Assembly: GCF_000425505.1 (NCBI RefSeq)
Contig: NZ_KE384392.1
Location: 316,713 to 380,712 of the forward strand
Source: Flavobacterium frigidarium DSM 17623
GTDB taxonomy: Bacteria > Bacteroidota > Bacteroidia > Flavobacteriales > Flavobacteriaceae
Length of the DNA: 64,000 nucleotides
Direction: 5' to 3'
The notes beneath the pieces were generated by a model. That model was not told the origin of the DNA. It made no database searches and worked only from the letters and a program-made list of their open reading frames with translations. Of this stretch, positions 9,019 to 18,800 are shown piece after piece (the first letter of the stretch is position 1; the number at the start of each line of letters is the position of its first letter). The position numbers were made by a program, and so were the translations under genes.

Positions 9019-9714
9019 TTATAACGTTTTAGTAATATCGTTTACTAGCGTACTAACAAAATTAAATTGTTCGTCTTTTGTCATTGATGAGTTATCCATC
9101 TCAATGGCATCTTCTGCTACAATTAAAGGAGAGTCTTCTCGATGCGTATCAATGTAATCGCGCTCTTGTACATTTTTTAAAACAGCTTCATAAGTCACTT
9201 GATCACCTTTGGCTTTTAATTCGTCATAGCGCCTTTGAGCGCGAGTGTCAGCCGTTGCATTCATAAAAATTTTTAATTCTGCTTCAGGAAAAACTACGGT
9301 TCCTATATCTCTACCGTCCATTACAATTCCTTTGTCTTTACCCATCTCTTGTTGCTGCTCTACTAATTTAGAACGCACCTCAGAAATTTCAGCGACTTTA
9401 CTCACAAAACTAGAAACCTCAATATTGCGAATGTCCTTTTCGACATTAAGTCCGTTTAAAAATATCTCAGCGAAGCCTGCCTCGAAACTAAATTTAAATT
9501 GTAATTTAATTGTAGGTAGCGCAGCAATCAATTCTTCTACCTTAAAATAATCTTTAGCTATTAAATTATTTTGCATAGCATATAAAGTAACTGCACGGTA
9601 CATTGCGCCTGTATCGACATAAACGTAACCTAAACTATTTGCTAACTGTTTTGCAATTGTTGATTTTCCTGTAGATGAGAAACCATCTATGGCGATTGTA
9701 ATTTTTTTAGTCAA
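9019..9714 (-). CDS. cmk: Cytidylate kinase
   Basis: A 231-residue protein that phosphorylates CMP and dCMP with ATP. The P-loop GFSSTGKST is at residues 11-19; VDTGAMYRAVTLYAM is the CMP-binding segment; VMDGRDIGTVVFPEAELKIFMNA is the conserved DGRDIGT motif; RRYDELKAKG and the LID-like RDYIDTHREDSPL follow. Length and order are normal. It lies between lon and the nucleoside transporter; in many relatives cmk neighbours rpsA and lon, and here the transporter sits between cmk and rpsA. Confidence 0.96.
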   Translation of the reverse strand: MTKKITIAIDGFSSTGKSTIAKQLANSLGYVYVDTGAMYRAVTLYAMQNNLIAKDYFKVEELIAALPTIKLQFKFSFEAGFAEIFLNGLNVEKDIRNIEVSSFVSKVAEISEVRSKLVEQQQEMGKDKGIVMDGRDIGTVVFPEAELKIFMNATADTRAQRRYDELKAKGDQVTYEAVLKNVQERDYIDTHREDSPLIVAEDAIEMDNSSMTKDEQFNFVSTLVNDITKTL

Positions 9715-9780
9715 AATAATAAGATTGAAAATTAAGTAGTCTTAATATTAAAGATAAAAACATCTAGTAAGAAGCAAGTT

Positions 9781-9788
9781 CAAATTTA
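9781..9788 (-). promoter_or_regulatory. Possible cmk promoter, TAAATTTG
   Basis: Minus-strand TAAATTTG fits TAnnTTTG and lies 67 bases before the cmk ATG. No convincing -33 box was seen. Confidence 0.35.
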
Positions 9789-9933
9789 GACTTTCCCTTT
9801 AAAAAAAACCATTTTAAAATTAAATGCGATCCCGTTTTAATTTCTTAAAAAGCAAAAGCATTTACTGCGCGAATATAAAGCTAAAAAAGCAATCAAGCCA
9901 AAACATCTTTAAGGATATGTTGTCTTTTCGAAC

Positions 9934-9983
9934 AAAAAAAATTCCAATACCAAAACTTCTAACTGAAGCTTTAGCATTGGAAT
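9934..9983 (-). terminator. Terminator of lon
   Basis: A 19-base arm pair (outer ATTCCAAT / ATTGGAAT, inner CTTC / GAAG, a few mismatches or wobbles) with a 5-base loop, followed on the minus strand by seven U. It ends 26 bases past the lon stop. Confidence 0.8.
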
Positions 9984-10008
9984 CCTATCTAATACACTGA
10001 AAATTAGT

Positions 10009-12459
10009 TTACAATTTCTTAGCGTTTTTTACATTTTGATCTGTAAGAGCCACTTTAAGAACATCACTCATTTCTTTCACAAAATGAAAAGTCAATCCAT
10101 CTAAATATTCTGGTTTGATCTCGTCAATGTCACTCTTATTTTCTTGACATAAGATGATCTCTTTAATGTTTGCTCTTTTAGCTGCTAGAATTTTTTCTTT
10201 AATTCCTCCTACTGGCAATACCTTTCCTCTTAAAGTAATTTCACCAGTCATCGCAATATTTTTCTTAATGCGCTTTTGAGTATATAATGACACTAAAGAT
10301 GTTAGCATTGCAATACCAGCACTAGGTCCGTCTTTTGGAGTTGCACCTTCCGGAACGTGTAAATGAATATTATTTTTAGTTAAAATCTCAGGATTAATTC
10401 CTAGAATTTCAGCATTTGCCTTAATGTATTCTAAAGCAATTGTAGCCGATTCTTTCATTACATTACCTAAATTACCTGTAATGGTCATGGTTCCTTTTCC
10501 TGGAGAAATCAACGATTCTATAAATAATATATCTCCACCTACGCTCGTCCAAGCTAATCCTGTAACTACACCAGCAACATCGTTGCTTTCATATTTATCC
10601 CTGATCATTCTAGGAGCCCCTAGAACTTTAATAATATCCTCGTCAGTAACTTTTTTATTATATTCCTCCTCCATCGCAACTGACTTAGCAGCATTTCTAA
10701 TTACTTGCGCAATTTTTGCTTCTAATCCACGAACTCCAGATTCTCTTGTATACCCTTCAACGATTTTTTCTAATTGTTTTTTTCCAATAGTCAAATCTTT
10801 CGAAGTCAATCCGTGCTCTTTTAATTGACGCGTAAATAAGTGTTGACGAGCTATTTCTACCTTTTCTTCAATAGTATATCCCGACATCTTAATTACTTCC
10901 ATTCTGTCGCGCAAAGCCGGTTGGATTGCTGCCATATTATTTGAAGTAGCAATGAACATCACTTTCGATAAATCAAATCCCATTTCTAAGAAATTATCAT
11001 AGAACGAACTATTTTGTTCTGGATCTAAAACTTCTAACAAGGCAGAAGACGGATCTCCCTGATTGCTATTTGATAATTTATCAATTTCGTCCAAAACAAA
11101 AACAGGGTTAGCCGTTTTCGCTTTTTTCAAACTCTGAATAATACGTCCTGGCATAGCGCCAATATATGTTTTTCTATGCCCTCTAATTTCAGATTCATCA
11201 CGCAAACCTCCTAAAGAAATACGAACATACTCTCTGCCTAATGCTTCTGCAACTGAACGACCTATTGATGTTTTTCCCACACCTGGAGGTCCTGTTAAAC
11301 ATATAATAGGCGATTTCATATCATTACGCAATTTCAAGACTGCCAAGTGCTCAATCATTCTCTTCTTTACCTCTTCTAATCCAAAGTGATCTCTGTCAAG
11401 AATTTTTTGCGCTCTTTTTAAATCAAAATTATCTTTTGAGTATTCATTCCATGGTAACTCTAAAAACAACTCCAAGTAATTTCTTTGAATTCCGAAATCT
11501 GGAGCTTGCGGATTCATACGACGCATTTTAGACAATTCTTTCTCGAAATGTTTTTGCGTTTTATCGTCCCATTTTTTTGTCTTAGCTTTCTGAGACATCT
11601 CGTCCATCTCTTCTTCTTGTGAAACACCACCCAACTCTTCTTGGATTGTTTTCATTTGTTGATGCAAGAAATATTCTCTTTGTTGCTGATCTAAATCAAA
11701 ACGAACTTTAGATTGAATATCATTTTTAAGCTCTAGTTTTTGCAACTCGATATTCATATATCGAAGCGTCTCTAAAGCTCTGTCTTTAAGATTACTAATT
11801 GCTAATAAATCTTGCTTTTCTTTAACTGTCAAATTCATATTTGAAGTTACAAAATTGATTAGAAAAGATTGACTCTCGATATTCTTAATGGCAAAAGTTG
11901 CTTCACTAGGAATGTTCGGACTCTCCTTTATTATTTGGATAGCAATATCTTTAACCGATTCTAAGATTGCTAGAAACTCGCTATCTTTTTGATCAGGGCG
12001 GCTTTCTTCAAATTCCTTAATAGTTGCAGTAAGATAGGGATCTTCAGAAACTACGGTATCAATTTCAAAGCGCTTTTTACCTTGAAGAATTACAGTCGTA
12101 TTTCCATCAGGCATTTTTAAAACACGTAAAATTCTCGCTACAGTTCCTATGCTATGAATATCCTCTTTTGTTGGATCTTCGTCTTCCTCGTTCTTTTGAG
12201 CAACCACACCTATAATTTTTCCAGCGGCATTAGCATCATCAATTAATTTGATCGATTTATCGCGTCCAGCAGTAATTGGGATTACAACGCCAGGAAACAA
12301 AACCATATTTCGCAATGGTAAAATAGGTAATGACTCGGGCAATTGCTCGTTGATCATTTCCTCTTCATCTTCTGGTGTTAATAAAGGTATCAATTCGGCT
12401 TCAGAATCGAATTCTTGAAGTGACAAGTTGTCAATTGTTAGTATTTTATGATTTGACAT
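10009..12459 (-). CDS. lon: ATP-dependent Lon protease
   Basis: An 816-residue LonA protease of the cytoplasm that degrades misfolded and regulatory proteins. The N-terminal substrate-binding domain starts with LPILPLRNMVLFPGVVIPI; a helical linker QQREYFLHQQMKTIQEELGG follows; the AAA+ module has Walker A GPPGVGKTS and Walker B PVFVLDEIDKL; the sensor and lid region is followed by a C-terminal peptidase with catalytic Ser in PKDGPSAGIAML and the partner Lys in GGIKEKILAAKRA. All key residues are present. It has its own terminator; the 5' intergenic region is long (~600 bp). Confidence 0.98.
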   Translation of the reverse strand: MSNHKILTIDNLSLQEFDSEAELIPLLTPEDEEEMINEQLPESLPILPLRNMVLFPGVVIPITAGRDKSIKLIDDANAAGKIIGVVAQKNEEDEDPTKEDIHSIGTVARILRVLKMPDGNTTVILQGKKRFEIDTVVSEDPYLTATIKEFEESRPDQKDSEFLAILESVKDIAIQIIKESPNIPSEATFAIKNIESQSFLINFVTSNMNLTVKEKQDLLAISNLKDRALETLRYMNIELQKLELKNDIQSKVRFDLDQQQREYFLHQQMKTIQEELGGVSQEEEMDEMSQKAKTKKWDDKTQKHFEKELSKMRRMNPQAPDFGIQRNYLELFLELPWNEYSKDNFDLKRAQKILDRDHFGLEEVKKRMIEHLAVLKLRNDMKSPIICLTGPPGVGKTSIGRSVAEALGREYVRISLGGLRDESEIRGHRKTYIGAMPGRIIQSLKKAKTANPVFVLDEIDKLSNSNQGDPSSALLEVLDPEQNSSFYDNFLEMGFDLSKVMFIATSNNMAAIQPALRDRMEVIKMSGYTIEEKVEIARQHLFTRQLKEHGLTSKDLTIGKKQLEKIVEGYTRESGVRGLEAKIAQVIRNAAKSVAMEEEYNKKVTDEDIIKVLGAPRMIRDKYESNDVAGVVTGLAWTSVGGDILFIESLISPGKGTMTITGNLGNVMKESATIALEYIKANAEILGINPEILTKNNIHLHVPEGATPKDGPSAGIAMLTSLVSLYTQKRIKKNIAMTGEITLRGKVLPVGGIKEKILAAKRANIKEIILCQENKSDIDEIKPEYLDGLTFHFVKEMSDVLKVALTDQNVKNAKKL

Positions 12460-13070
12460 AGTATTTTTTAAGTCTTTTTGTCATTAAGTTTAATATTCTA
12501 AGTAAATATTGGCTTGGCTTTACTTAAAATAGAGCAACAAACACTATAAAATATTTACAGGGGTAATGGGGCAATCACTATGCCATAATATCATGTAATT
12601 GTTGCCTTAAGTCATATAAGTTACTACAGTAATCGTTTTATTTCATTGATGGAAAAGACTAAAATAACAATTAATTACTTTTAAATATAATACCTTTTTA
12701 ATTTTATTTTAAATACGATAGTATACTAAATCAAGGACCGCTTTATATTTAATCAACGTCATCAATTACTAATAATCCTGTCTTTACCTCGTTTTTCGAA
12801 TAAGAAGAAAAAATCATATTTAGAATTATACTGTAACCCAAAAGTTTTCAAGATGAATTAAGAAAGTAATATAATTAACGTAAAAATATTGATTTATAGA
12901 ACTATACAATCATTTTAGTTAGTAACTTTATCTAAATATTATAGGATTAATCATTCCGATTTAAGTCATAAAAACTAAAATATGAAACAACTAGTATTAA
13001 CAAAAGGCATCTGGAAAATGAATCTCAATTTTATCTAATACAAAATCTATCAATAACAAATCAATTAAAC
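12460..13070. other. AT-rich intergenic region between divergent lon and DUF2807 genes
   Basis: About 610 bases with no convincing gene, RNA or repeat. No exact TAnnTTTG match was found on either strand. A reading frame of 18 codons begins at 12981 but resembles nothing. It presumably holds both divergent promoters. Confidence 0.5.
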
Positions 13071-13799
13071 ATGAAAAAGACCATCACATTAACGGCTTGC
13101 TTGAGCCTTTTATTTATTGTAGCAGCAAATGCACAGTGGAAATCAAAAAAAACAATAAAAGGCAATGGTAATGTTGTCACCGAAAGACGCACAACAGCAC
13201 CCTATGATGAAATTAAGGTTGCAGGATTTTTTGACGTTTCTTTAGTTGAAGGTAAAGAGGGAAATATTGTGATCGAAGGGGAAGAAAATATAATTCCAGT
13301 AGTCGTAGTAGAAGTTAAAAATAACGTACTCACAGCTTATACTGAGAAAAACACAAGTCTTAGTAGCAAAAAAAGACTCTTGATAACAATTCCTGTAGAA
13401 GCAGTTTCTTCAATTTCATTAGCAGGATCAGGGAGTATAACTTCACAAACAACTATAAAAGCTGAGGACATAGCGATACAGCTGTCGGGTTCTGGAGATA
13501 TCAATCTCACATTGGCCTCACAAAATGTAAAAGCATCATTAAGCGGTTCAGGTGATATCGTATTAAGAGGTACAACTGATAATTATGAAACAAGCTTGGC
13601 TGGTTCTGGAGATATTAAAAGTGAAGAACTTGTCGCTAAAAATGTGTCAGCAGCACTCTCTGGTTCGGGAGACATCAGCGTGAATTGCAGCAATGATTTG
13701 CAAGCAAAAGTAGCGGGTTCAGGAAATATAAGTTGTAAAGGTACTCCTGTGACAAAAGACACTAAAGTAAGCGGATCAGGTAGAATATCTATGAAGTAA
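13071..13799 (+). CDS. DUF2807 (GIN domain) exported protein
   Basis: 242 residues. A Sec signal peptide (MKKTITLTACLSLLFIVAANAQ) is followed by a head GIN domain: GNGNVVTERRTTAPYDEIKVAGFFDVSLVEG is the diagnostic N-terminal part. The rest is a right-handed beta-repeat rich in the motif S/A-GSG-D/S-I (at least six copies, e.g. LSGSGDINL, LSGSGDIVL, LAGSGDIKS), one per turn. Such proteins are surface or periplasmic and sometimes called putative auto-transporter adhesins; the true role is unknown. Transcribed alone, with a good terminator. Confidence 0.88.
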   Translation: MKKTITLTACLSLLFIVAANAQWKSKKTIKGNGNVVTERRTTAPYDEIKVAGFFDVSLVEGKEGNIVIEGEENIIPVVVVEVKNNVLTAYTEKNTSLSSKKRLLITIPVEAVSSISLAGSGSITSQTTIKAEDIAIQLSGSGDINLTLASQNVKASLSGSGDIVLRGTTDNYETSLAGSGDIKSEELVAKNVSAALSGSGDISVNCSNDLQAKVAGSGNISCKGTPVTKDTKVSGSGRISMK

Positions 13800-13825
13800 T
13801 TTGCTTTATTTTTAAAACTTAAAAT

Positions 13826-13858
13826 GCTGCTATGACCATAATCTAGCAGCTTTTTTTT
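13826..13858 (+). terminator. Terminator of the DUF2807 gene
   Basis: GCTGCTA / TAGCAGC stem, 11-base loop, then eight T. It lies between two convergent genes. Confidence 0.85.
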
Positions 13859-13870
13859 GTTCGAAAATAA

Positions 13871-15172
13871 TTATTTTTCCTCTTTCTTCATCATTGCTAG
13901 AACTATGAATCCCAGTAAAAAGAATAAAGCCAATATCAAAAAAGAATCTCTCATAGAGTCTGTAATCGCTCCTACAAACCCAAAAATAAATGTTCCAAAT
14001 ACTATGGCAATTTTTTCGGTCACATCAAAAAAACTAAAATAGGTAGCGTGATCTTCTGTGTCTGGTAGTAGTTTTGAATACGTAGAGCGTGAAAGTGTTT
14101 GAATTGCCCCTAGAACCATCCCTATTGTTCCTCCTAAAGCGTAAAACTGCAAATCAATTGAATCGCTTTTAGCATCTAGCAGGTAAGCAGCTATGCAGAT
14201 TCCGCACCAAATGATAATCGTAACTTTTAACGTATTGATATTTCCAATCTTTTCAGATATTCTCGAAAACAAAAAAGCTCCAAATATTGCTACTACATTG
14301 ATGATTAAAATAATGATAATTAGCTTGCTAGTATCGATTCCTAATTCTTTTTTTCCAAATAGTCCCGCTAGTAAAATAACCGTTTGCACCCCTATACTAT
14401 ATAGAAAAAATGCGATCAGGAATTGCTTGAGTGCAATTTGTTGAAGTACATTTTTAAAGACAATTTTTAATTCTTTCAGTCCTTTAAATATATAGTCCTT
14501 CTCAGGCTTTTTATGAAAAACATTATTGGGCAAATAATAGAAAGTAACTTGAGCAAATCCCATCCACCAAATCCCTACAGCCAAAAAAGAAATCCTTGCG
14601 GGTAAAGAACTATCTGTAATACCAAAAAGATCTGGCTTCATCACTAATAATAAACTAAAACCTAATAGCAATAGCGAACCTAGATAACCAAACATAAAGC
14701 CTTTTGCGCTCACTCTATCATGTTGCTCCGGATGAGCAATTTCGGGCAAGTAAGAATTATAAAATACAATACTTCCCCAAAAACCAATACTCGCAAGTAC
14801 GGTTCCTAAAATCCCAATCCATAATGTATCCTGACCTCTAAAAAAGAAAAGGCTAATTACTGATAGTGACCCCAAATAACAAAAGAACTTGAGGAACTTT
14901 TTCTTATTTCCGGTATAATCGGCAATTCCAGACAAAATTGGAGAAAGCAGGGCCACTATTAAAAATGAAAATGATAAGGAATAGGATAATAGCGTACTAT
15001 TATTAAAATCAGTACCTAAAAACTGTACTCTACCACCATTTTCACCAGTTACCGAATCGTAATAAATAGGAAAAATCGCTGTAGCAATAACCAAACTGTA
15101 TACTGAGTTTGCCCAATCGTAAAAAGCCCAAGCATTAATTAATTTTTCGTCCCCTTTTTGCAATGATCTCAT
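13871..15172 (-). CDS. UMF1 family MFS transporter
   Basis: 433 residues, mostly hydrophobic, with about twelve membrane segments. The start with INAWAFYDWANSVYSLVIAT is typical of the UMF1 (Atg22-like, ATG22 Pfam) branch of the major facilitator superfamily. The conserved NSYLPEIAHPEQHDRVSAKGF loop follows segment 4, and LGGTIGMVLGAIQTLSRSTYSKLLP is the second-half signature. Substrate is unknown for most bacterial members. It follows the M48 protease gene by about 120 bp, but a strong terminator lies between, so it is probably its own unit. Confidence 0.88.
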   Translation of the reverse strand: MRSLQKGDEKLINAWAFYDWANSVYSLVIATAIFPIYYDSVTGENGGRVQFLGTDFNNSTLLSYSLSFSFLIVALLSPILSGIADYTGNKKKFLKFFCYLGSLSVISLFFFRGQDTLWIGILGTVLASIGFWGSIVFYNSYLPEIAHPEQHDRVSAKGFMFGYLGSLLLLGFSLLLVMKPDLFGITDSSLPARISFLAVGIWWMGFAQVTFYYLPNNVFHKKPEKDYIFKGLKELKIVFKNVLQQIALKQFLIAFFLYSIGVQTVILLAGLFGKKELGIDTSKLIIIILIINVVAIFGAFLFSRISEKIGNINTLKVTIIIWCGICIAAYLLDAKSDSIDLQFYALGGTIGMVLGAIQTLSRSTYSKLLPDTEDHATYFSFFDVTEKIAIVFGTFIFGFVGAITDSMRDSFLILALFFLLGFIVLAMMKKEEK

Positions 15173-15241
15173 AGAAAATTATTTTAGACTAATGTATTTA
15201 ATTTATTTTGCAACTCGCGTAATGGTATGAAAAATAATCAT

Positions 15242-15271
15242 AAAAAAAGCCAATTCCGAAGAATTGGCTTT
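15242..15271 (-). terminator. Terminator of the M48 protease gene
   Basis: Perfect 11-bp stem AAAGCCAATTC / GAATTGGCTTT with loop CGAA; on the minus strand it ends in a U run (plus A run 15242-15248). Confidence 0.9.
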
Positions 15272-15291
15272 ATATAATTTCGCTTTATATT

Positions 15292-16110
15292 TTATTTGAA
15301 AATAACTCCAAATTTAGCTGCAGTAGCTTTTGCTTCCGGAATCATTGCTTTGATGTTTGCGATACGTGTAGCATCAGAAGGGTGTGTACTCATAAATTCT
15401 GGTTGCGCTGCACCACCTGAATTAGCTGACATTCTTGTCCAAAAACTTACAGCTTCTTCTGGATTGTAACCAGCAATTGCCATCAGCGTTAGTCCAATTT
15501 TATCCGCCTCAGATTCGTTACTTCTACTAAAAGGTAATGTAACACCATATTGTGAACCTAATCCATAAGCAGTGCTAAATGCTTGTTGAGTGGCAGCACT
15601 TTTTCCTGATGTTGCTACAGAAACTCCAGCACCAACTAATTCTTGAATTTGTGAAACACTCATACGTTGCGCACCATGATTTGCTAATGCGTGAGAAACT
15701 TCATGCCCCATAACAGTTGCTAAACCAGCATCATCTTTAGTAATTGGCAAAATCCCTGAGTAAACAACAATTTTTCCACCTGGCATACACCAAGCATTAA
15801 CATCAGGACTTTGTACTAATTTATATTCCCATTGGTATCCATCTAAATAAGCTGTTTGACCTAAAGACGCTAAATAACGTTCAGCAGCTGATTTGATTTT
15901 AACTCCAACAGTTTCTACTTTCTTAGCGTCTGTTGTTCCAGTAACAACTTTATTTTCATTTAAGAACTCACCATATTGCTGAAAAGATGTTGGAAACAAT
16001 TCACTATTAGAAACAAAATTTAAAGTCTTTTTACCTGTTAATGGGTTGGTAGCACAAGAAAATAATAATCCTACTATTCCTAATCCTACTAATATTGAAT
16101 GCTTTTTCAT
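15292..16110 (-). CDS. M48 family metallopeptidase, lipoprotein
   Basis: 272 residues. A lipoprotein signal with lipobox LLFSC (Cys19) suggests anchoring in the outer or inner membrane facing the periplasm. The zinc motif HEVSH is at residues 136-140, and the third ligand Glu lies in RSNESEADKIG, typical of the Oma1/LoiP/BepA-type M48 peptidases. The VNAWCMPGGKIVVYSGIL stretch before the motif and HPSDATRIANIKAMIP at the end are also family features. It likely degrades or processes misfolded envelope proteins. It has its own promoter and terminator. Confidence 0.93.
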   Translation of the reverse strand: MKKHSILVGLGIVGLLFSCATNPLTGKKTLNFVSNSELFPTSFQQYGEFLNENKVVTGTTDAKKVETVGVKIKSAAERYLASLGQTAYLDGYQWEYKLVQSPDVNAWCMPGGKIVVYSGILPITKDDAGLATVMGHEVSHALANHGAQRMSVSQIQELVGAGVSVATSGKSAATQQAFSTAYGLGSQYGVTLPFSRSNESEADKIGLTLMAIAGYNPEEAVSFWTRMSANSGGAAQPEFMSTHPSDATRIANIKAMIPEAKATAAKFGVIFK

Positions 16111-16132
16111 GGTTATTTATTTAATTAGTTAA

Positions 16133-16140
16133 CAAAAATA
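16133..16140 (-). promoter_or_regulatory. M48 gene promoter, TATTTTTG
   Basis: Minus-strand TATTTTTG fits TAnnTTTG and lies 23 bases before the ATG. Confidence 0.5.
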
Positions 16141-16199
16141 CAAATATTATCCATTTAACATTTATATAATTCTGTTCATTTATATCACAATCTAACTAT

Positions 16200-18599
16200 T
16201 TAAGCACCCATTAAATGTAAAACGTGAAATTCTTTTGGCACAATTAAGAATCCATTGGCATTAATTTCATCACAATTATAATCCTCATGTTCATTGTTCA
16301 GTTGTATACTTTTAATCTTAAATGGCAATCCAATTAAATTAATTTTATAATCAGAATAATTCGTTTCAAACTTACCTTCTTTATGCAATTGAATGATAAC
16401 CTCTTTCTCCTTAGCTGTCACTTGAAAAGTTAAAAAACTAAATCTTCCCTTTTTATAATCATAACCATCTTGAGCATCCTCATACACCACAGATTTTTCG
16501 ATACCTTCTTTATAGTATAAATCTAATGTAAGTTCGTCAAAATCTAATTCTTCTACATATTGTTGTACTGGATATTTAGGAATTATAGCACCGGCTTTTA
16601 CAAATACTGGAATCTCATCATATTTAGTATCAATCCACATTTCTTTTCCACCACATACTAATCTATTGGTCCAGTAGTTATACCACTCCCCTTTTGGGAG
16701 ATACATTCTACGTCCTACAGAGTTAGGCTCTAAAATAGGACAAACTAATATTTGATTCCCAAAAATAAACTCATCATTGCGATAATGTGTCTGCGTATCA
16801 TCTTGATCATAATATACTAGAGGTTTCAACATAGGTACTCCCTCTTCAATATATTGCCAGAACATAGTGTACAAATATGGCAACAACTGGTATCTTAAGT
16901 TTACAAACTTTCTAGTAATGTCAATTACTTCTGTATCAAATGCCCAAGGTTCTTGATCACCATGATCACCAGAAGAATGTGTTCTACAAAATGGATGAAA
17001 TACTGCTAATTGAATCCATCGAGCATACAATTCGCCGGAAGGCTGCTCTGCAAAACCACCAATATCAGATCCTGTGAATCCCATTCCTGAAATAGACAAA
17101 CGTTGCACTTGAATATTAGCAATCCATAAATGTTCCCATGTTGCTACGTTATCACCAGTCCATGATGAACTGTAGCGTTGCGTTCCCGCATAAGCCGACC
17201 TAGTAATTATAAAAGGACGTTTGGGATAGGTATATTTTTTTACCCCGTGATACGTTGCACGCGCCATTTGCATTCCATAGATATTATGCGCCTTTCTATG
17301 ACTACATGGATTACCGTCATAATCGTGTCGTACGTCCATAGGGAACGTTTTATTAGGAACTTCCATCACTGCAGGTTCGTTCATATCATTCCAAACTCCT
17401 TTGACACCAACTTCGGCAATTAATTCTTTAAATAATCCTGCCCACCATTCTCTTACTTCGGGATTCGTGTAATCAGGAAAGTTACATTCTCCTGGCCAGA
17501 CTTTTCCTTTCATGTAAGGTCCATCAGCTCTTTTACAAAAATAATCGTTCTTTAACCCTTCTTGATAAACAGGGTATTCTTTATCTATTTTAATTCCTGG
17601 ATCAATAATTACTACCGTTTTAAAACCATCATCAGAAAGTTCTTTGACCATTCTCTTGGGATCTGGAAAATATTCTTTATTCCAAGTGAAACATCTAAAA
17701 CCTTCCATATAATCAATGTCGAGGTAAATTGCGTCGCAAGGAATTTTAAGCTCTCTAAATTTGGCTGTAATTTCTTTCACATTGCTCTCAGGAAAGTAGC
17801 TCCATTTACACTGGTGATAACCTAGCGCCCATAATGGCGGCAACTCAGGTTTACCGGTAAGATCAGTATAAGTGGTAACAACATCTTCCATTTTAGGGCC
17901 GTAAATGAAGTAATAGTTCATCTCACCACCCTCAGACCAAAAACTAGTTACATTCCTTCTTTCTTGACAAAAGTCAAAAAATGTTCTGAAAGTATTGTCA
18001 AAAAAGATACCGTAGGATTGTTTGTTTTGAAGTCCAATATAAAAAGGAACTACTTTATAAAGTGGTTCTTGATCTTTTTGAAAAGCATATTGATCTGTAG
18101 CAAAATTCTCAATACGTTTTCCCTTGAGATTCATTTGAGTCGCTTTGTCTCCCAAACCATAAAAAGACTCTCCATCTTTTGAAGCTTTACTCATTTTTAC
18201 GATGTTTCCACCAAACTCGTAACTTTCCTCCCAGTGAAATCCTAGTTCGTCCTCAAGCAATACTGCATCAGATAAATCATATATAGATAATCTTAAATCG
18301 GCTTTTTGAATTTTACATTTTACTTTACTCGTTGTAATTTGGTAATAATCTACCTCATCACTAAATTCTAAAGCATTGTAACCATGCAGTTGCGTAGTAT
18401 CGATTGCATACGAAAAGTCATTACTAAAATAACCTTTTGTTGTAAATCGAAAACGTATCAAGCTATCTCTAAGAACAGTTACTTTTAAAACAACATTGTT
18501 ATCTGTGTGAAAATAAAACGAATCTACATTTTTTTCAAATGATACTATTTTTGTAGGATATAAATCTCCTTTGTATTCTAATTCGGTATTTGTTATCAT
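16200..18599 (-). CDS. Glycoside hydrolase family 31 alpha-glucosidase
   Basis: 799 residues. N-terminal beta-sandwich (about 1-220) precedes a (beta/alpha)8 barrel; the catalytic nucleophile Asp is in GVWNDMNEPAVM and the acid/base Asp in SSWTGDNVATW, both intact. PPLWALGYHQCKWSYFPE and IYLDIDYMEGFRCFTWN are classical GH31 blocks. No signal peptide is seen, so it is probably cytoplasmic and releases glucose from alpha-glucosides, maltodextrins or glycogen fragments. It is the last gene of the glgA-glgC-glgB direction (202 bp after glgB), which supports a role in glycogen turnover. Confidence 0.95.
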   Translation of the reverse strand: MITNTELEYKGDLYPTKIVSFEKNVDSFYFHTDNNVVLKVTVLRDSLIRFRFTTKGYFSNDFSYAIDTTQLHGYNALEFSDEVDYYQITTSKVKCKIQKADLRLSIYDLSDAVLLEDELGFHWEESYEFGGNIVKMSKASKDGESFYGLGDKATQMNLKGKRIENFATDQYAFQKDQEPLYKVVPFYIGLQNKQSYGIFFDNTFRTFFDFCQERRNVTSFWSEGGEMNYYFIYGPKMEDVVTTYTDLTGKPELPPLWALGYHQCKWSYFPESNVKEITAKFRELKIPCDAIYLDIDYMEGFRCFTWNKEYFPDPKRMVKELSDDGFKTVVIIDPGIKIDKEYPVYQEGLKNDYFCKRADGPYMKGKVWPGECNFPDYTNPEVREWWAGLFKELIAEVGVKGVWNDMNEPAVMEVPNKTFPMDVRHDYDGNPCSHRKAHNIYGMQMARATYHGVKKYTYPKRPFIITRSAYAGTQRYSSSWTGDNVATWEHLWIANIQVQRLSISGMGFTGSDIGGFAEQPSGELYARWIQLAVFHPFCRTHSSGDHGDQEPWAFDTEVIDITRKFVNLRYQLLPYLYTMFWQYIEEGVPMLKPLVYYDQDDTQTHYRNDEFIFGNQILVCPILEPNSVGRRMYLPKGEWYNYWTNRLVCGGKEMWIDTKYDEIPVFVKAGAIIPKYPVQQYVEELDFDELTLDLYYKEGIEKSVVYEDAQDGYDYKKGRFSFLTFQVTAKEKEVIIQLHKEGKFETNYSDYKINLIGLPFKIKSIQLNNEHEDYNCDEINANGFLIVPKEFHVLHLMGA

Positions 18600-18800
18600 A
18601 CTATTTGATATTATTATTTAACTATTCTCTGCAAGTAAACGTACAAAAAAAAAGACCTTAAAGCTTTATTATTAACTAGTTATTCACGAAAACGATATAA
18701 GCTCTCCTCCTACTCACACTGCAGTTATTTACCATTTAAATATTTTTTAATCTTTAAAAAAACAGAATTGCTAATTAGACTTAATTCTAATTTGTGACAA

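Noticed and set aside
7002..9550. Plus-strand frames opposite rpsA, the nucleoside transporter and cmk
   Set aside because: Antisense shadows of clear genes; no independent start signals or motifs.
12981..13037. 18-codon frame upstream of the DUF2807 gene
   Set aside because: Too short and without any similarity, promoter or conserved feature.
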